Part shown: piece by piece, positions 43,014 to 56,061 of the stretch | Layout: the number at the start of each line of letters is the position of its first letter | Numbering within the stretch: the first letter of the stretch is position 1 | DNA from: a bacterium | Lineage (GTDB): Bacteria; UBP6; UBA1177 | Length of the DNA stretch: 64,000 bases | Direction of reading: 5' to 3' | NCBI GenBank assembly: GCA_017645765.1 | Contig: JAGCNV010000055.1 | Coordinates: forward strand, 1-64,000 | Program-made: the position numbers and the translations under genes | Notes under the pieces: generated by a model | Database searches by the model: none | Told to the model about the DNA's origin: nothing | The model's input: only the letters and a program-made list of their open reading frames with translations

Positions 43014-43030
<17 letters not shown>
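42284..43030 (+). CDS. rlmB: SpoU-family 23S rRNA 2'-O-methyltransferase (RlmB-like)
   Basis: 248 residues. N-terminal substrate-binding domain (YGINSCFEVIRGGKRKIYQA) and a C-terminal SPOUT trefoil knot with DNVEDPHNVGAILRSAEIFG, LLVIGGEDKS and FGKINSLNASVAASIAMY. RlmB methylates G2251 of 23S rRNA; assignment within the SpoU family is by overall length and order. The end overlaps rnc by 17 bases, so two rRNA-processing enzymes are coupled. Confidence 0.88.
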
Positions 43031-46423
<3,393 letters not shown>

Positions 46424-46479
46424 AAAAAATCCCTCCTAAAAAAACAGCGGCGCATTATATTAAAAATAGAGTTCAGAGC

Positions 46480-46507
46480 AAAAAAAACGGGGAGCCGAAG
46501 CTCCCCG
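46480..46507 (-). terminator. Rho-independent terminator of gdhA
   Basis: Leftward hairpin CGGGGAGC-TTCG-GCTCCCCG (46507-46488) followed by eight T (46487-46480). Perfect 8-bp GC-rich stem with a UUCG loop, 24 bases after the gdhA stop. Confidence 0.9.
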
Positions 46508-46531
46508 AAAAAAACCGAAAAACAGGTTCGA

Positions 46532-47881
46532 TTAGAAGAGTCCCTGTTCCATCATAGCGGTTGCAACTTTCTCGAATCCAGCGATGTTTGCACCTGCAAC
46601 GAGGTCATAGCCAAGGCCGTATTTTTCAGCTGCTGCTGCGGAATTGTCGTGGATGTTCTTCATCATCTGTTTAAGTTTCTCGTCAACTTCTTCAGCTGTC
46701 CAGACAAGTCTTTCGCTGTTCTGTGACATTTCGAGTGCGGAAACACCTACGCCGCCTGCGTTAACTGCTTTCGACGGAGCAACGATGAGGTTCTTCTGCT
46801 CACGAAGGAAGTTGAGTGCATCGTTCGTGGTCGGCATATTTGCAACTTCGATGTAGTATTTTGCACCGCATGCTGCGATCTTCTTAGCCTGTTCCATGTT
46901 AACGTCGTTCTGCATTGCTGACGGCATAACGACATCACATTTTACGCCCCAGGGTTTCTCGCCTGCAACGAATTTGCAGCCGAATTTGTCAGCGTAAGGT
47001 TTAACGTGCATCGGGTCTGTAGCTCTCATGGTAAGAAGGTAATCAACCTTTTCCGGAGTTGCTACGCCTTCTTCGTCAAGGATGTATCCGTCAGGACCCG
47101 AAAGGGTGATGACTTTTGCGCCAAGCTGCATAGCTTTCTTGCAGATACCCCATGTAACGTTGCCGAAACCAGCTGCTGCAATTTTCTTTCCTTCGATTTT
47201 GTCGCCTTCGTGTTTGAGGACGTTCTCAAGGTAGTAAACTGCGCCGTAACCGGTAGCTTCAGGACGAATGAGCGATCCGCCGTAGGTAAGACCTTTGCCG
47301 GTAAGAACGCCGTTTTCCCAAACGCCTTTAAGTCTTCTGTACTGACCATAGAGGTAGCCGATTTCTCTTCCGCCTACACCCATGTCACCGGCAGGAACGT
47401 CGATGTCCGGGCTGATGTAACGGTAAAGAGCTGTCATGAAGCTCTGGCAGAAACGCATAACTTCTGCATCAGATTTGCCGGCAGGATCGAAGTCCGAGCC
47501 GCCTTTTGCGCCGCCGATAGGAAGACCGGTAAGCGAGTTTTTGAAGGTCTGCTCGAAGCCGAGGAACTTAATGATTCCTTCGTAAACGTTCTTCTGGAAA
47601 CGAAGTCCGCCTTTGTACGGTCCGATTGCGCCGTTGAACTGGCATCTCCAGCCGCGGTTGGTGTGGGTGTTGCCCTGATCGTCAGTCCATACAACTCTGA
47701 ATGTGAACATTCTTTCCGGCTCAGTCATACGATTGAGAAGGTCAGCCTTTTCATACTCAGGATGAGCATCAACAACAGGTGAAAGAGAAGAAAGAACTTC
47801 TTCTACAGTCTGAACGAATTCGGGTTCGTTAGCGTGTTTTGCTTTTACGTTAGCGATAACGCTTTCTACATACTTGTTCAT
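46532..47881 (-). CDS. gdhA: Glutamate dehydrogenase, hexameric family
   Basis: 449 residues from the ATG at 47881 (GGAGG upstream); the upstream in-frame extension is rejected. GLPIGGAKGGSDFDP with the catalytic Lys, PAGDMGVGGREIGYLYGQY, TGKGLTYGGSLIRPEATGYG, and a Rossmann domain starting AAAGFGNVTWG. Length and sequence fit the small bacterial hexameric enzymes, often NADP-linked. Makes or breaks glutamate from 2-oxoglutarate and ammonia. It has its own promoter and a strong terminator, so it is a single-gene unit. Confidence 0.96.
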   Translation of the reverse strand: MNKYVESVIANVKAKHANEPEFVQTVEEVLSSLSPVVDAHPEYEKADLLNRMTEPERMFTFRVVWTDDQGNTHTNRGWRCQFNGAIGPYKGGLRFQKNVYEGIIKFLGFEQTFKNSLTGLPIGGAKGGSDFDPAGKSDAEVMRFCQSFMTALYRYISPDIDVPAGDMGVGGREIGYLYGQYRRLKGVWENGVLTGKGLTYGGSLIRPEATGYGAVYYLENVLKHEGDKIEGKKIAAAGFGNVTWGICKKAMQLGAKVITLSGPDGYILDEEGVATPEKVDYLLTMRATDPMHVKPYADKFGCKFVAGEKPWGVKCDVVMPSAMQNDVNMEQAKKIAACGAKYYIEVANMPTTNDALNFLREQKNLIVAPSKAVNAGGVGVSALEMSQNSERLVWTAEEVDEKLKQMMKNIHDNSAAAAEKYGLGYDLVAGANIAGFEKVATAMMEQGLF

Positions 47882-47940
47882 ATAAACCTCCATAAAAAAA
47901 AGGATTAAAAAAACAAACCCCAATGAACATAAATCGATGC

Positions 47941-47969
47941 CTTATAAGTAATAAAAATTACTTAGTCAA
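47941..47969 (-). promoter_or_regulatory. gdhA promoter with a palindrome filling the spacer
   Basis: Leftward TTGACT (47969-47964), 17-base spacer, TATAAG (47946-47941). AAGTAAT-TTTT-ATTACTT (47963-47946) covers the spacer, so a repressor could sit between the two promoter boxes. Confidence 0.6.
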
Positions 47970-48059
47970 ATAAAAACAAAAAAATTTTTTTATTCCTTAA
48001 AATTTGCACATTCCCCTTTTCCGTGCTAACTTCCGCGGTTTTTTGTTTTTGGTGGTCTT

Positions 48060-49388
48060 ATGAAGAAAAACATCACTGAAGGTTCGATCCCGAAAATCCT
48101 GCTGGACATGGCTCTGGGCATGCTCATCGGCCACATCGCGATGACGGCTTTCAATCTGACCGACACATATTTCGTTTCCAAACTGGGGACGCTCGAACTT
48201 GCAGCAATGAGCTACACATTCCCCGTCGTCATGCTCGTCAATCACTTTCTTTTCGGCATAGGACTAGGCACGAGCGCCGTCATTTCCCGTGCGATCGGTC
48301 AGAAAAATTTTCCTGAAGTCAAACGGATTTCGACCGACAGCCTTTTCCTCATAATCTGCCTCGGAACTTTTTTCGGTATCGCAGGACTTCTCACGATAAG
48401 GCCGATTTTCAGCGCACTCGGCGCAAAAGGCGAAACGCTTGAACTCGTTCTCAGATACATGAAGATCTGCTGCTACGGAATGCCGGTCGGAGCCGTTCCC
48501 GCCGTCATAGACAATGAGATCAGAGCCACTGGAGACACGAAAACACCGGGTCTCATCATGCTGACAGTCGTAGTGATAAACGTCATTCTTGACCCGCTTC
48601 TCATTTTCGGAGTCTGGATTTTTCCGCGAATGGGAATTGAAGGCGCAGCTTTGGCCACAATGATAGCAAAGATCGTGAGTGCCGCTCTTGTTGTAAGTTT
48701 CATGCAGTTCAGAATGAAAATGTTCGATTTTTCGGAACTTAAACTTCCTGTAATTTTCGGTTCTTGGAAAAAAGTCCTCTGGCTCGGCATTCCGACATCG
48801 CTTTCACTCATGCTAATGCCGATTTCAAACGCAATAGTTACAAGAATTACGGCAGGTTACGGCGATGAAGCAGTAGCTTCTCTCGGAGCCGGAATCAAAA
48901 TCGATTCGCTTCTTCTCGTGGGCGTTTTCTCGCTTTCGAGCGTCCTCCTTCCCTTCACCGGGCAGAATTACGGCGCGGCAAGGATCGACCGTATCAGAAA
49001 AGCGCTCAAAATTTCCGAACTTTTCTCATTATTCTGGGGCTCGTTCATGATGCTTATTTTTATTCTCTTCCGCCGGAATATCGCCTCGATGTTCACAGAA
49101 GATCCGGTCGTCCTCAAATACATAATGGAATACATGCTCATCATCGGACTTTCCTTTCCGGCGATCGGATCCTCGATCATGTGTGTCAACGTAATCAACG
49201 GACTTCATAAACCCGTCCGTTCGACAATGCTCAACTTCATGAGAACGATCGTCATGCTGATCCCGGCAGTCTGGCTCGGCGGCCGGATTGCGGATGTCAC
49301 CGGCATTTTCGCCGCGATCTCAGCAACAAACATTATTGCGTTTTTCATCTATCACGCGACTGTTAAAATAACTATTGAAAAGATTTGA
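48060..49388 (+). CDS. MATE-family multidrug/toxin exporter
   Basis: 442 residues with twelve membrane helices in two similar halves. MATE features: ALGMLIGHIAMTAFNLTDTYFV, IGLGTSAVISRAIG, DNEIRATGDTKTPG, LPFTGQNYGAARIDRI. Cation-coupled exporter; substrate unknown. Related in type to the gene at 59971. Its own transcription unit, convergent with argF. Confidence 0.92.
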   Translation: MKKNITEGSIPKILLDMALGMLIGHIAMTAFNLTDTYFVSKLGTLELAAMSYTFPVVMLVNHFLFGIGLGTSAVISRAIGQKNFPEVKRISTDSLFLIICLGTFFGIAGLLTIRPIFSALGAKGETLELVLRYMKICCYGMPVGAVPAVIDNEIRATGDTKTPGLIMLTVVVINVILDPLLIFGVWIFPRMGIEGAALATMIAKIVSAALVVSFMQFRMKMFDFSELKLPVIFGSWKKVLWLGIPTSLSLMLMPISNAIVTRITAGYGDEAVASLGAGIKIDSLLLVGVFSLSSVLLPFTGQNYGAARIDRIRKALKISELFSLFWGSFMMLIFILFRRNIASMFTEDPVVLKYIMEYMLIIGLSFPAIGSSIMCVNVINGLHKPVRSTMLNFMRTIVMLIPAVWLGGRIADVTGIFAAISATNIIAFFIYHATVKITIEKI

Positions 49389-49452
49389 CGTAACGTAGAA
49401 ACATCGTAACGTCGTCACGAAGAAACGTAACGACGAAACGACGTAACGATAT
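49386..49452. repeat. Iterated CGTAACG motif between convergent genes
   Basis: Four CGTAACG motifs in about 65 bases (GACGTAACGTAG, ATCGTAACGTCG, AAACGTAACGACG, GACGTAACGAT), with ACGAAGAAACG pieces between them. No obvious T-run terminator. It fills nearly all the space between the MATE and argF stops. Confidence 0.7.
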
Positions 49453-49458
49453 TTTGAT

Positions 49459-50457
49459 TTATTTTCCGATCGTTGCGCACATAACCGCTTTGATTGTGTG
49501 CATTCTGTTTTCTGCTTCGTCGAAAACTTTGGAGTATCTGCTTCTGAAGACTTCGTCGGTAACTTCCATCTCTTTGATGCCGAACTTGTCGAAAATCTCT
49601 TTGCCGACTTTCGTGTTGAGGTCGTGGAAGCTCGGAAGGCAGTGAAGGAAAATGACGTCCGGATTTCCGGTAGCCTTTATCATCTTCATGTTTACCTGAT
49701 AAGCCTTGAGCTGTTTGATTCTCTGCTCGAAAAGAGCTTCTTCGCCCATAGATACCCAAACGTCGGTGTAGATGACGTCTGCGTCTTTTACAGCTTTCAT
49801 CGGATCTTCTGAGAACTCGATCACAGCGCCGGTCTCTTTAGCGACTTCCTTCATCTCTTTTACGAGATTTTTGTCGGGCCAGAGAGCTTTCGGAGCGCAT
49901 GAAACGAAGTGCATTCCCATTTTTGCCGCACCGATCATAAGGCTGTTGCCCATGTTGTTTCTTGCGTCGCCGCAGTAAACGAATTTAACTTTGTTGAGGG
50001 GTTTCGCAACGTGCTCTTCAATTGTGAGGAAATCAGCGAGTATCTGTGTCGGGTGGTAAAGGTCGGTAAGACCGTTCCAAACCGGAACGCCTGCGTATTT
50101 TGCGAGAGTTTCAACTGTTTCCTGTTTGAAACCGCGGAATTCGATACCGTCGAACATTCTGCCGAGAACTTTTGCGGTGTCTTCGATCGACTCTTTTTTG
50201 CCCATCTGGCTGTCGTTCGAGCCAAGGAATGTTACGCCTGCGCCTTCATCCATTGCGCCTACTTCAAAAGCGCAGCGGGTTCTGGTCGAGGTTTTTTCGA
50301 AAAGAAGTACGATGTTTTTTCCTTCAAGCAGATCGCCTTTGATGCCTGCTCTTTTCTTTGCTTTAAGGTTGTGTGCAAGGTCAAGAAGATAACGGATCTC
50401 TTCCGGTGTAAAGTCTTTGAGTGTCAGGAAGTTTCTTCCTTTAAGATTAACAGCCAT
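49459..50457 (-). CDS. argF: Ornithine carbamoyltransferase
   Basis: 332 residues from the ATG at 50457 (GGAGG six bases upstream). Carbamoyl-phosphate motif [14 protein letters not shown], ornithine-side HCLPSFHD, and [20 protein letters not shown]. Makes citrulline in arginine synthesis; a catabolic role cannot be excluded because no other arg gene is near. Confidence 0.95.
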   Translation of the reverse strand: MAVNLKGRNFLTLKDFTPEEIRYLLDLAHNLKAKKRAGIKGDLLEGKNIVLLFEKTSTRTRCAFEVGAMDEGAGVTFLGSNDSQMGKKESIEDTAKVLGRMFDGIEFRGFKQETVETLAKYAGVPVWNGLTDLYHPTQILADFLTIEEHVAKPLNKVKFVYCGDARNNMGNSLMIGAAKMGMHFVSCAPKALWPDKNLVKEMKEVAKETGAVIEFSEDPMKAVKDADVIYTDVWVSMGEEALFEQRIKQLKAYQVNMKMIKATGNPDVIFLHCLPSFHDLNTKVGKEIFDKFGIKEMEVTDEVFRSRYSKVFDEAENRMHTIKAVMCATIGK

Positions 50458-50595
50458 TTTTTCCTCCAAAAAAAACATGGTTAAACAAAAAACGGCGAAT
50501 TATAGGAAGGCTGAATAAAAAAGCAACATAGCGAGGTAAAATAAAATTGATAAGATTTTTTTATTATGTATATTTATGCGGATTTTGGAGGGATG

Positions 50596-52353
50596 ATGAA
50601 AAAAATAGTGCTGATTTTTCTCTTTTTTCTTTCTTTTTTCTCCCTTTCGGCAGAAACGCTCCACGTAAATGCGTTCAGTAACAGAGATTTCGTAACAGAC
50701 ATAAACAGTGCACTTATAAGCGAATCGCCTGAAATTCTCGTCAAAGCGGCTTCCCCCTATCTTTCCAAAATGCACGAACTAAACATTCCCGACTGCTTCG
50801 GATGCTCTCTTTATCTCATCAAAACAACCGAAAACGCTGCACCGGAAATGCAGCTTGCCGCCGCAGATCTTGCCGTAAAATTTTCCGATGATCTTCCCGA
50901 GGTACACCATCACTATCTCACTCGTCTTTTTCATTTTGCTCCAAGCAGACCGGACAAAATAGTCATGCACTTTTTCAAGGCGGCCGACAGGTCACTCCGT
51001 TTTGCATTCGCTGATTCGGTAATTTATCTGTTTATTGGCAAGTTGTCAGCTATATGCCTAATATTTTTCACACTTTTCATCATAATAATGTTTATGAAAT
51101 ACACCAGTCTTGTTGTTCATAAATACAGACATATCGTTGGTTTCTCAAAATTCTACGGAATAGGCATTCTGATTACTTTTTGTGTTTCGATGTGGCTTGT
51201 CGGCAAAAACTTCAACAACATGGTTTTTCTGCTTATACCTTTCCTGATATTTTTCGGAGACTTGGGAACACGCTCAGAAAAAGCGGCTCTTCATATCACG
51301 ATTTTACTTTTCATATTGACATCCGCTGTCTCAATGACTGCCGAAAAAAGCAAACCGAGCCTATACAATCAGGATATTGCATACAACCATCTTCTTGCCG
51401 TCATATCTCCTGATCTTCTGCCGGAAGAGAATATAGACCTCTCCCAGCCTGGAGCTTACATGGCTAAAGGTTTCATTTTTCTTTACAACGGAAATTTCAG
51501 CCGCGCTGCCTTCAACCTGAAAAAAGAACTCTCCTCAGTAAAAATTCCTGAAATAAAAACAATGCTTTCTAACGCTTTGGGGGTTACTCTCGCTTCAAAC
51601 GGAAAACACAAAGAGGCTATTCCCTATTTAAGAGAGGCTTACGAAAATTCAGGAGATCCGAAAATAGGCTACAATCTTTCAAAAGTTTTAGATGAAACCG
51701 GATTCAAGGAAGAGAGCACAAAACTTGAAAAACAACTGATTTATTCAGCCTCACCAGAATCATTCTCTTATCCGTCACTCTACATCCCCGACACTTCTGA
51801 AATATGGCGCTATCTCTGTTACGAAAACGATGCTTCAAGCAACATAAACAAAGTAAATTCAGCAGTTTATATTATTATGGCACTTTTTTTCTACATTTTT
51901 ATCATTCTGCTGAAATATACATATTTAGGTTCGTTCAAACTTTCAAGATGCCTGGAATGCGGCAACATAATGTGCTCAAAATGCAATGTAGGCGGAAACG
52001 ATGTCTGTGCTGTATGCAAACTCATGAAAGCTGATTATACCTTGTTTAAACGCGGTGAACGGGAAATCTACGAAGCCAGAAGAGAAAACTTTTTCAGACG
52101 GCGTTCGATAATTATGAATATATTAACCTTTACGATCCCTGGCGGAGGTCTGCTCTTCATTGACAAAACTTTTGAAGGTGCACTCTACCTTGCCGTTCCG
52201 TTAACAATAACTCTTGTATATTTCATGAATACGATGGGGCTCGTTGTCGACAAATCAGACAGTCTTCTGATGAAAATAATAATAATTTCAGCGGATTTAT
52301 TTATTTATTGTGTCTCTGTCATCAGAGCTCTGTTTGCCGTCAGGAGAGATTGA
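50596..52353 (+). CDS. Membrane protein with signal peptide, TPR-like region and zinc-ribbon-like Cys cluster
   Basis: 585 or so residues; two ATGs in a row (50593, 50596) follow GGAGG. Signal peptide (IVLIFLFFLSFFSLSAE), a helical outer domain, about three membrane helices around residues 150-245, a TPR-like stretch (GNFSRAAFNLKKELSS, GKHKEAIPYLREAYENSG), another helix, then CLECGNIMCSKCNVGGNDVCAVC which should bind zinc, and two or three final helices. No family recognised. It overlaps the next gene by one base (TGATG). Confidence 0.7.
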   Translation: MKKIVLIFLFFLSFFSLSAETLHVNAFSNRDFVTDINSALISESPEILVKAASPYLSKMHELNIPDCFGCSLYLIKTTENAAPEMQLAAADLAVKFSDDLPEVHHHYLTRLFHFAPSRPDKIVMHFFKAADRSLRFAFADSVIYLFIGKLSAICLIFFTLFIIIMFMKYTSLVVHKYRHIVGFSKFYGIGILITFCVSMWLVGKNFNNMVFLLIPFLIFFGDLGTRSEKAALHITILLFILTSAVSMTAEKSKPSLYNQDIAYNHLLAVISPDLLPEENIDLSQPGAYMAKGFIFLYNGNFSRAAFNLKKELSSVKIPEIKTMLSNALGVTLASNGKHKEAIPYLREAYENSGDPKIGYNLSKVLDETGFKEESTKLEKQLIYSASPESFSYPSLYIPDTSEIWRYLCYENDASSNINKVNSAVYIIMALFFYIFIILLKYTYLGSFKLSRCLECGNIMCSKCNVGGNDVCAVCKLMKADYTLFKRGEREIYEARRENFFRRRSIIMNILTFTIPGGGLLFIDKTFEGALYLAVPLTITLVYFMNTMGLVVDKSDSLLMKIIIISADLFIYCVSVIRALFAVRRD

Positions 52354-53330
52354 TGCCGGTAGCTATAATTCAAAAATCAACAGCAAAAATCGCGTTTGCC
52401 GGAGAGATCCGTGATAAAAAACTGATCGATGCCTTCACTGAAGCATCTATTTCAGGGCTTACCGGAATTCTGAAACTGAAAGTATCGCGTAACGAATACT
52501 ATTTCTATTTTGTAAAAGGCTCACTAATCTACTCTTCCAACATGAAAAAAACGATGGATCAGACAGTTCTTGAAATCATAAAGTATTCAGGATTCATCTC
52601 CAGAGAAAAACTGCTCAAATGCGAAAAAGAAAAGAGCAAGGCGATGAAAACTATTCTCGAAATGCTGATTGACGAAGGTTTTGTCTCGATGCTGCTCTAC
52701 TCCAAAGTCATAAGCCTTGCAATGCGGATAAACATTATAAATGCAATGCTCGAAAACGATGGAAGCTACAGTTTTGAAATAAAGGCAAAAATCGAATCTG
52801 TTCAAGGAGTAAAACCTGTTTCCGTCACACAACTCAAACCTATCAGCACCCTTATCGAAGAGAACCGTGCCGCAGTTAAAGAAGTAACGGACTCGCTCTA
52901 CTCCGAAATAGACAAATGTGCCGGTGCCGCTTATCTCAAGCAAAATCAATCCTTCATTCACAACGCTATTACCGCCGAATCCGATTATCTTAAATTCTTT
53001 TCGACCGCCGTTACCGACTTCATTGACAAAAAATGGTCGTTTCCAAGCTTTTTCCTCAAAGACAAACTTCTCAACTCCATAGCAGTCTATACTTTCAGAA
53101 CTCTTATCATAATCGGTATCTGCATTTTTCTCTACCTCGCCTTAATGACCACTACTTTCGATCTTAAAAATGAAGAAATCAGCGGAAAAGACTTCTACTT
53201 TATACGTGAAAAAATCACAAAATCACTTCAGGACTTTCAGACTGCCGAGAAAAAACAAAGCAACCCTAAAGCTGCCGAACCCAAAGATAACGGCGTAAAA
53301 AGCACCAAATCAAAAAACATAAAAAAATAA
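52353..53330 (+). CDS. DUF4388 (PATAN-like) protein with C-terminal membrane helix
   Basis: 325 residues from the ATG at 52353. The N-terminal segment SGLTGILKLKVSRNEYYFYFVKGSLIYSS has the DUF4388 pattern (small beta domain with F-V-x-G-x-L-I). A helical region follows (ISREKLLKCEKEKSKAM), then a membrane helix near residues 245-265 and a Lys/Pro-rich tail. DUF4388 proteins occur with signalling and gliding genes in deltaproteobacteria. It is coupled to the gene before it; joint role unknown. Confidence 0.65.
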   Translation: MPVAIIQKSTAKIAFAGEIRDKKLIDAFTEASISGLTGILKLKVSRNEYYFYFVKGSLIYSSNMKKTMDQTVLEIIKYSGFISREKLLKCEKEKSKAMKTILEMLIDEGFVSMLLYSKVISLAMRINIINAMLENDGSYSFEIKAKIESVQGVKPVSVTQLKPISTLIEENRAAVKEVTDSLYSEIDKCAGAAYLKQNQSFIHNAITAESDYLKFFSTAVTDFIDKKWSFPSFFLKDKLLNSIAVYTFRTLIIIGICIFLYLALMTTTFDLKNEEISGKDFYFIREKITKSLQDFQTAEKKQSNPKAAEPKDNGVKSTKSKNIKK

Positions 53331-53340
53331 TTTATTATAT

Positions 53341-53368
53341 TTGATATTTTCATAATTTTTATTATGAT
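53341..53368 (+). promoter_or_regulatory. Promoter of the 53415 gene
   Basis: TTGATA (53341-53346), 16-base spacer, TATGAT (53363-53368), 46 bases before the start. Confidence 0.45.
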
Positions 53369-53414
53369 CCAGCGTTTTTTTTGAATTTGTCTGACAATTT
53401 AGGGAGATTAAAAG

Positions 53415-55169
53415 ATGAGTACAGTAGATTTCATTGAAGCCGGAACAAGAAAAAATGTTTCCGAAATTCAGGCTTTGGCTCTTACGATCATGAACGCGCC
53501 GGCAACTTCGGCTGTTTCAGTAAAAGATCTTTATACAGCGGCAATGCAGCAGACAAGCGCCGTTTTTTCAAACCAGACTATGCCGAAGATCGATGAAAGT
53601 TTTCCGGAAAATGCAAATGTTATCTCGAATTTCACAGGCGAAGACACCTGCGAAACCGACTGGTTCGTAAAAATAGTTCCGACATCGGAAGAAGCTGTTG
53701 CAAATCCCGATTCTGCTGAAGAAAGAGAGGAACTTCTCGACATAATCAGAAGAGCTTCCTACGACCTTATCCAGCGCGAAATGTTCATTCATTCCGTTTA
53801 CCTTACCGACAATCCTGATTTCAACTGCAGGATAGACATCGCTGCTCCGGTCCAGTTCCCTAAACTGCTCCTTGACGCTGCGATCCACTACTACCCGATC
53901 GATGACAAGACCTCGAAAAATTATGCGAAAAGCCGCAAACTCGACATGCCGTCGATAAGAATCGTCTGCTACCCGGAATGGGAAAACGAAGAGTGGCTCT
54001 ACTGGAAATCAAAAGCACACAACGAGACCGAAGACGAACCCGAAAGACTTATGATGATCTATGACACCGAAACAAATACCGCTTTCCTGCTCGGTGCAAA
54101 GAATTTCTCAGAAATCAGAAAGGCTGTAAAAGTTCTGGCTTGGAACACTTCGGTTGAAGCTGCAAACGGCGAATTCCTTCCTGTAAACGGAACAGCTAAA
54201 ACCATATCGATCAAAAAGACCGTCAACAAAAAAAGCGATACTTCTTCCACAACATTCCTGACCGTTTCCTGCTGCGAAGACGAAAGAAGTTTCTTCGGTC
54301 TTAACGTTCATGCTTCGGAAACTCCGGCTAAAGGCGAAGAAATTTCGGTTACGACAAGCGGCGACTCCGGACTTCTTCTGATCGCTTCAACTCAGAACAA
54401 AAAGAAATTCCTCGTAAACTTCGGAAGAAACGGTTTCGGCTCGATCGACAGCGTAATCGCCGGATCTAAAGAGGCTCCGCAGATCATTTCGGCTGAGAAT
54501 CTCGCTCTCGTAAAGACTGCAGAAGACAAAAAAGAATTCATTCTCAATCCGATGCTCTCTCCGAATGCAAAAATCCACACTCAAATTACGCAGGAAGACA
54601 AAGATTTCCCGATGCCGGAATACGTAGTTCTCATGGTAAACGACGGTGCGCTTCCTCCGGTAACGATGATAAAAGATACCGACCTTATGACTTCAATGTG
54701 GTTCTCATACACCACCGAATGCGACTGCTGCTCAGATTCCGAAGTAATCCCGAGCGGAAATTCAGATGCAACTTGGGAAGTCAACAAAGAAATCGAAATT
54801 TTCAACAAAATCGCAAAAAGAGGCAAATTCAAACTTATCGTTGTAAATACAGCACCCTACAGCGACAGCACACGTGATGCTCTTGCGGACGAACTCATTC
54901 TTTCGGTCTACACAAAAATTGCAAGAAACGAAATCACATGGAAAGAATGGAAAGCTCTTCCGGGCTTCAACCTTCCCGACAAAGGAACCTTCAAGAACAT
55001 CAAAAAGGATTTTGACACTGTTTACGACACTCTGAAGTTCTCGGCTGATCCGATATACAAAGATCTGCTTCGCGATTCACTTGAAATGAAGATAGAGTAT
55101 CTCAGAACGATCGACGCTCCGCAGACTCTCATAGCTCCCTTCTATAAAATACTCGCAAAACTTGTTTAG
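53415..55169 (+). CDS. Hypothetical cytoplasmic protein, 584 residues
   Basis: Not recognised. No signal peptide, membrane helix or clear motif. It has an Asp/Glu-rich middle, a Cys pair in TECDCCSDSE, and ends with a helical domain (YKDLLRDSLEMKIEYLRT). Uniform codon use with neighbours and a good ribosome site (GGGAG eight bases upstream) support a real, well-expressed gene. It leads a run of four rightward genes to 57976. Confidence 0.75.
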   Translation: MSTVDFIEAGTRKNVSEIQALALTIMNAPATSAVSVKDLYTAAMQQTSAVFSNQTMPKIDESFPENANVISNFTGEDTCETDWFVKIVPTSEEAVANPDSAEEREELLDIIRRASYDLIQREMFIHSVYLTDNPDFNCRIDIAAPVQFPKLLLDAAIHYYPIDDKTSKNYAKSRKLDMPSIRIVCYPEWENEEWLYWKSKAHNETEDEPERLMMIYDTETNTAFLLGAKNFSEIRKAVKVLAWNTSVEAANGEFLPVNGTAKTISIKKTVNKKSDTSSTTFLTVSCCEDERSFFGLNVHASETPAKGEEISVTTSGDSGLLLIASTQNKKKFLVNFGRNGFGSIDSVIAGSKEAPQIISAENLALVKTAEDKKEFILNPMLSPNAKIHTQITQEDKDFPMPEYVVLMVNDGALPPVTMIKDTDLMTSMWFSYTTECDCCSDSEVIPSGNSDATWEVNKEIEIFNKIAKRGKFKLIVVNTAPYSDSTRDALADELILSVYTKIARNEITWKEWKALPGFNLPDKGTFKNIKKDFDTVYDTLKFSADPIYKDLLRDSLEMKIEYLRTIDAPQTLIAPFYKILAKLV

Positions 55170-55212
55170 TTCCCAAGTATCTTATTTTATTCAATAAACC
55201 GAGGAATTTTTC

Positions 55213-56061
55213 ATGAAAGACATTTCACTTTTAGAGAAAATTTTAAGCAAATTTCTCTCACACGAACAAATTGCAGCCCTGACTGAAGAAATCTCGAAAG
55301 GAGTATCTCTTGTCAACAGCATCATGGATAAAAACGAAAAAGTAAAGGCTACAAAAGAGCTTGTCATAGAGACATTCAAATCGGTCGACAGAATGATCGC
55401 CCAGTCAAACAAAATTCCCGCGACCTTCAAACTTTTTTACGACACGGCAAAAGTCAAAATCCATGATCTCATTGAACCGATAATCACCGGAATGGTTATA
55501 GAAAACGACTTTTCCAATCTTGATGATATTCCTGATGTAAAAAAATCAGACAATGCTCCGAAACAGGAAAACAACGAAAAACACCAGGAAAACCCGAACA
55601 ACAGTCAGCAGCAGAACGGCGGTGAACAGAGCGGCAGACGCAGAAGACGCAGACACGGACGCAACAGAAACAATAACCACAACGTAGAGACGTTTCCTGA
55701 AACGTCTCAGGCAAAACCGATGCCGCAACCGGAACCCAAACCTGCACCCAAACCGGAATCAAAACCGCAACCTAAACCTGTAGAGACGTCACCTGAGACG
55801 TCTCCTGCTAAACCGGTTTCAAAACCTACACCTAAACCCGAACCGAAACCTGTACAGACGTCACCTGAAACATCTCCTGTAAAACCCGAACCGGAATCCA
55901 AACCAAAACCGGCGAGACGCGGCAGAACTCCGAAAAAAAACATTGAAACACCGGCACCTAAACCGGAACCAAAACCCGTAGAGACGTCACCAGAAACGTC
56001 TCCTGCTAAACCAGCAAGAAGAGGCAGAACACCCAGAAAACCGAAAGAGACAAATGAATAA
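55213..56061 (+). CDS. Helical domain plus Arg-rich and Pro/Lys-rich repeat tail
   Basis: 282 residues. Residues 1-95 are helical and unlike any family I know. Then an Asn/Gln-rich part, the strongly basic SGRRRRRRHGRNRNNNH which could bind nucleic acid, and a tail of PKPEPKP units broken by four VETSPETSPAKP-like units. The latter are encoded by GAGACGT palindromes (55684-56002). GAGG precedes the ATG. The end overlaps the dacB start by eight bases. Confidence 0.7.
   Translation: MKDISLLEKILSKFLSHEQIAALTEEISKGVSLVNSIMDKNEKVKATKELVIETFKSVDRMIAQSNKIPATFKLFYDTAKVKIHDLIEPIITGMVIENDFSNLDDIPDVKKSDNAPKQENNEKHQENPNNSQQQNGGEQSGRRRRRRHGRNRNNNHNVETFPETSQAKPMPQPEPKPAPKPESKPQPKPVETSPETSPAKPVSKPTPKPEPKPVQTSPETSPVKPEPESKPKPARRGRTPKKNIETPAPKPEPKPVETSPETSPAKPARRGRTPRKPKETNE
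55684..56002. repeat. Four GAGACGT palindromes inside a coding region
   Basis: Copies at 55687-55708 (GAGACGTTTC-CT-GAAACGTCTC, perfect), 55783-55804, 55855-55876 (decayed) and 55981-56002. All read in the same frame as ETFPETS or ETSPETS. The same palindrome core occurs between genes at about 5050-5075 and 6213-6235. Confidence 0.85.

Noticed and set aside
53415-55169. PEP carboxykinase-like assignment
   Set aside because: No P-loop or kinase motif is visible, so the protein is left unnamed.
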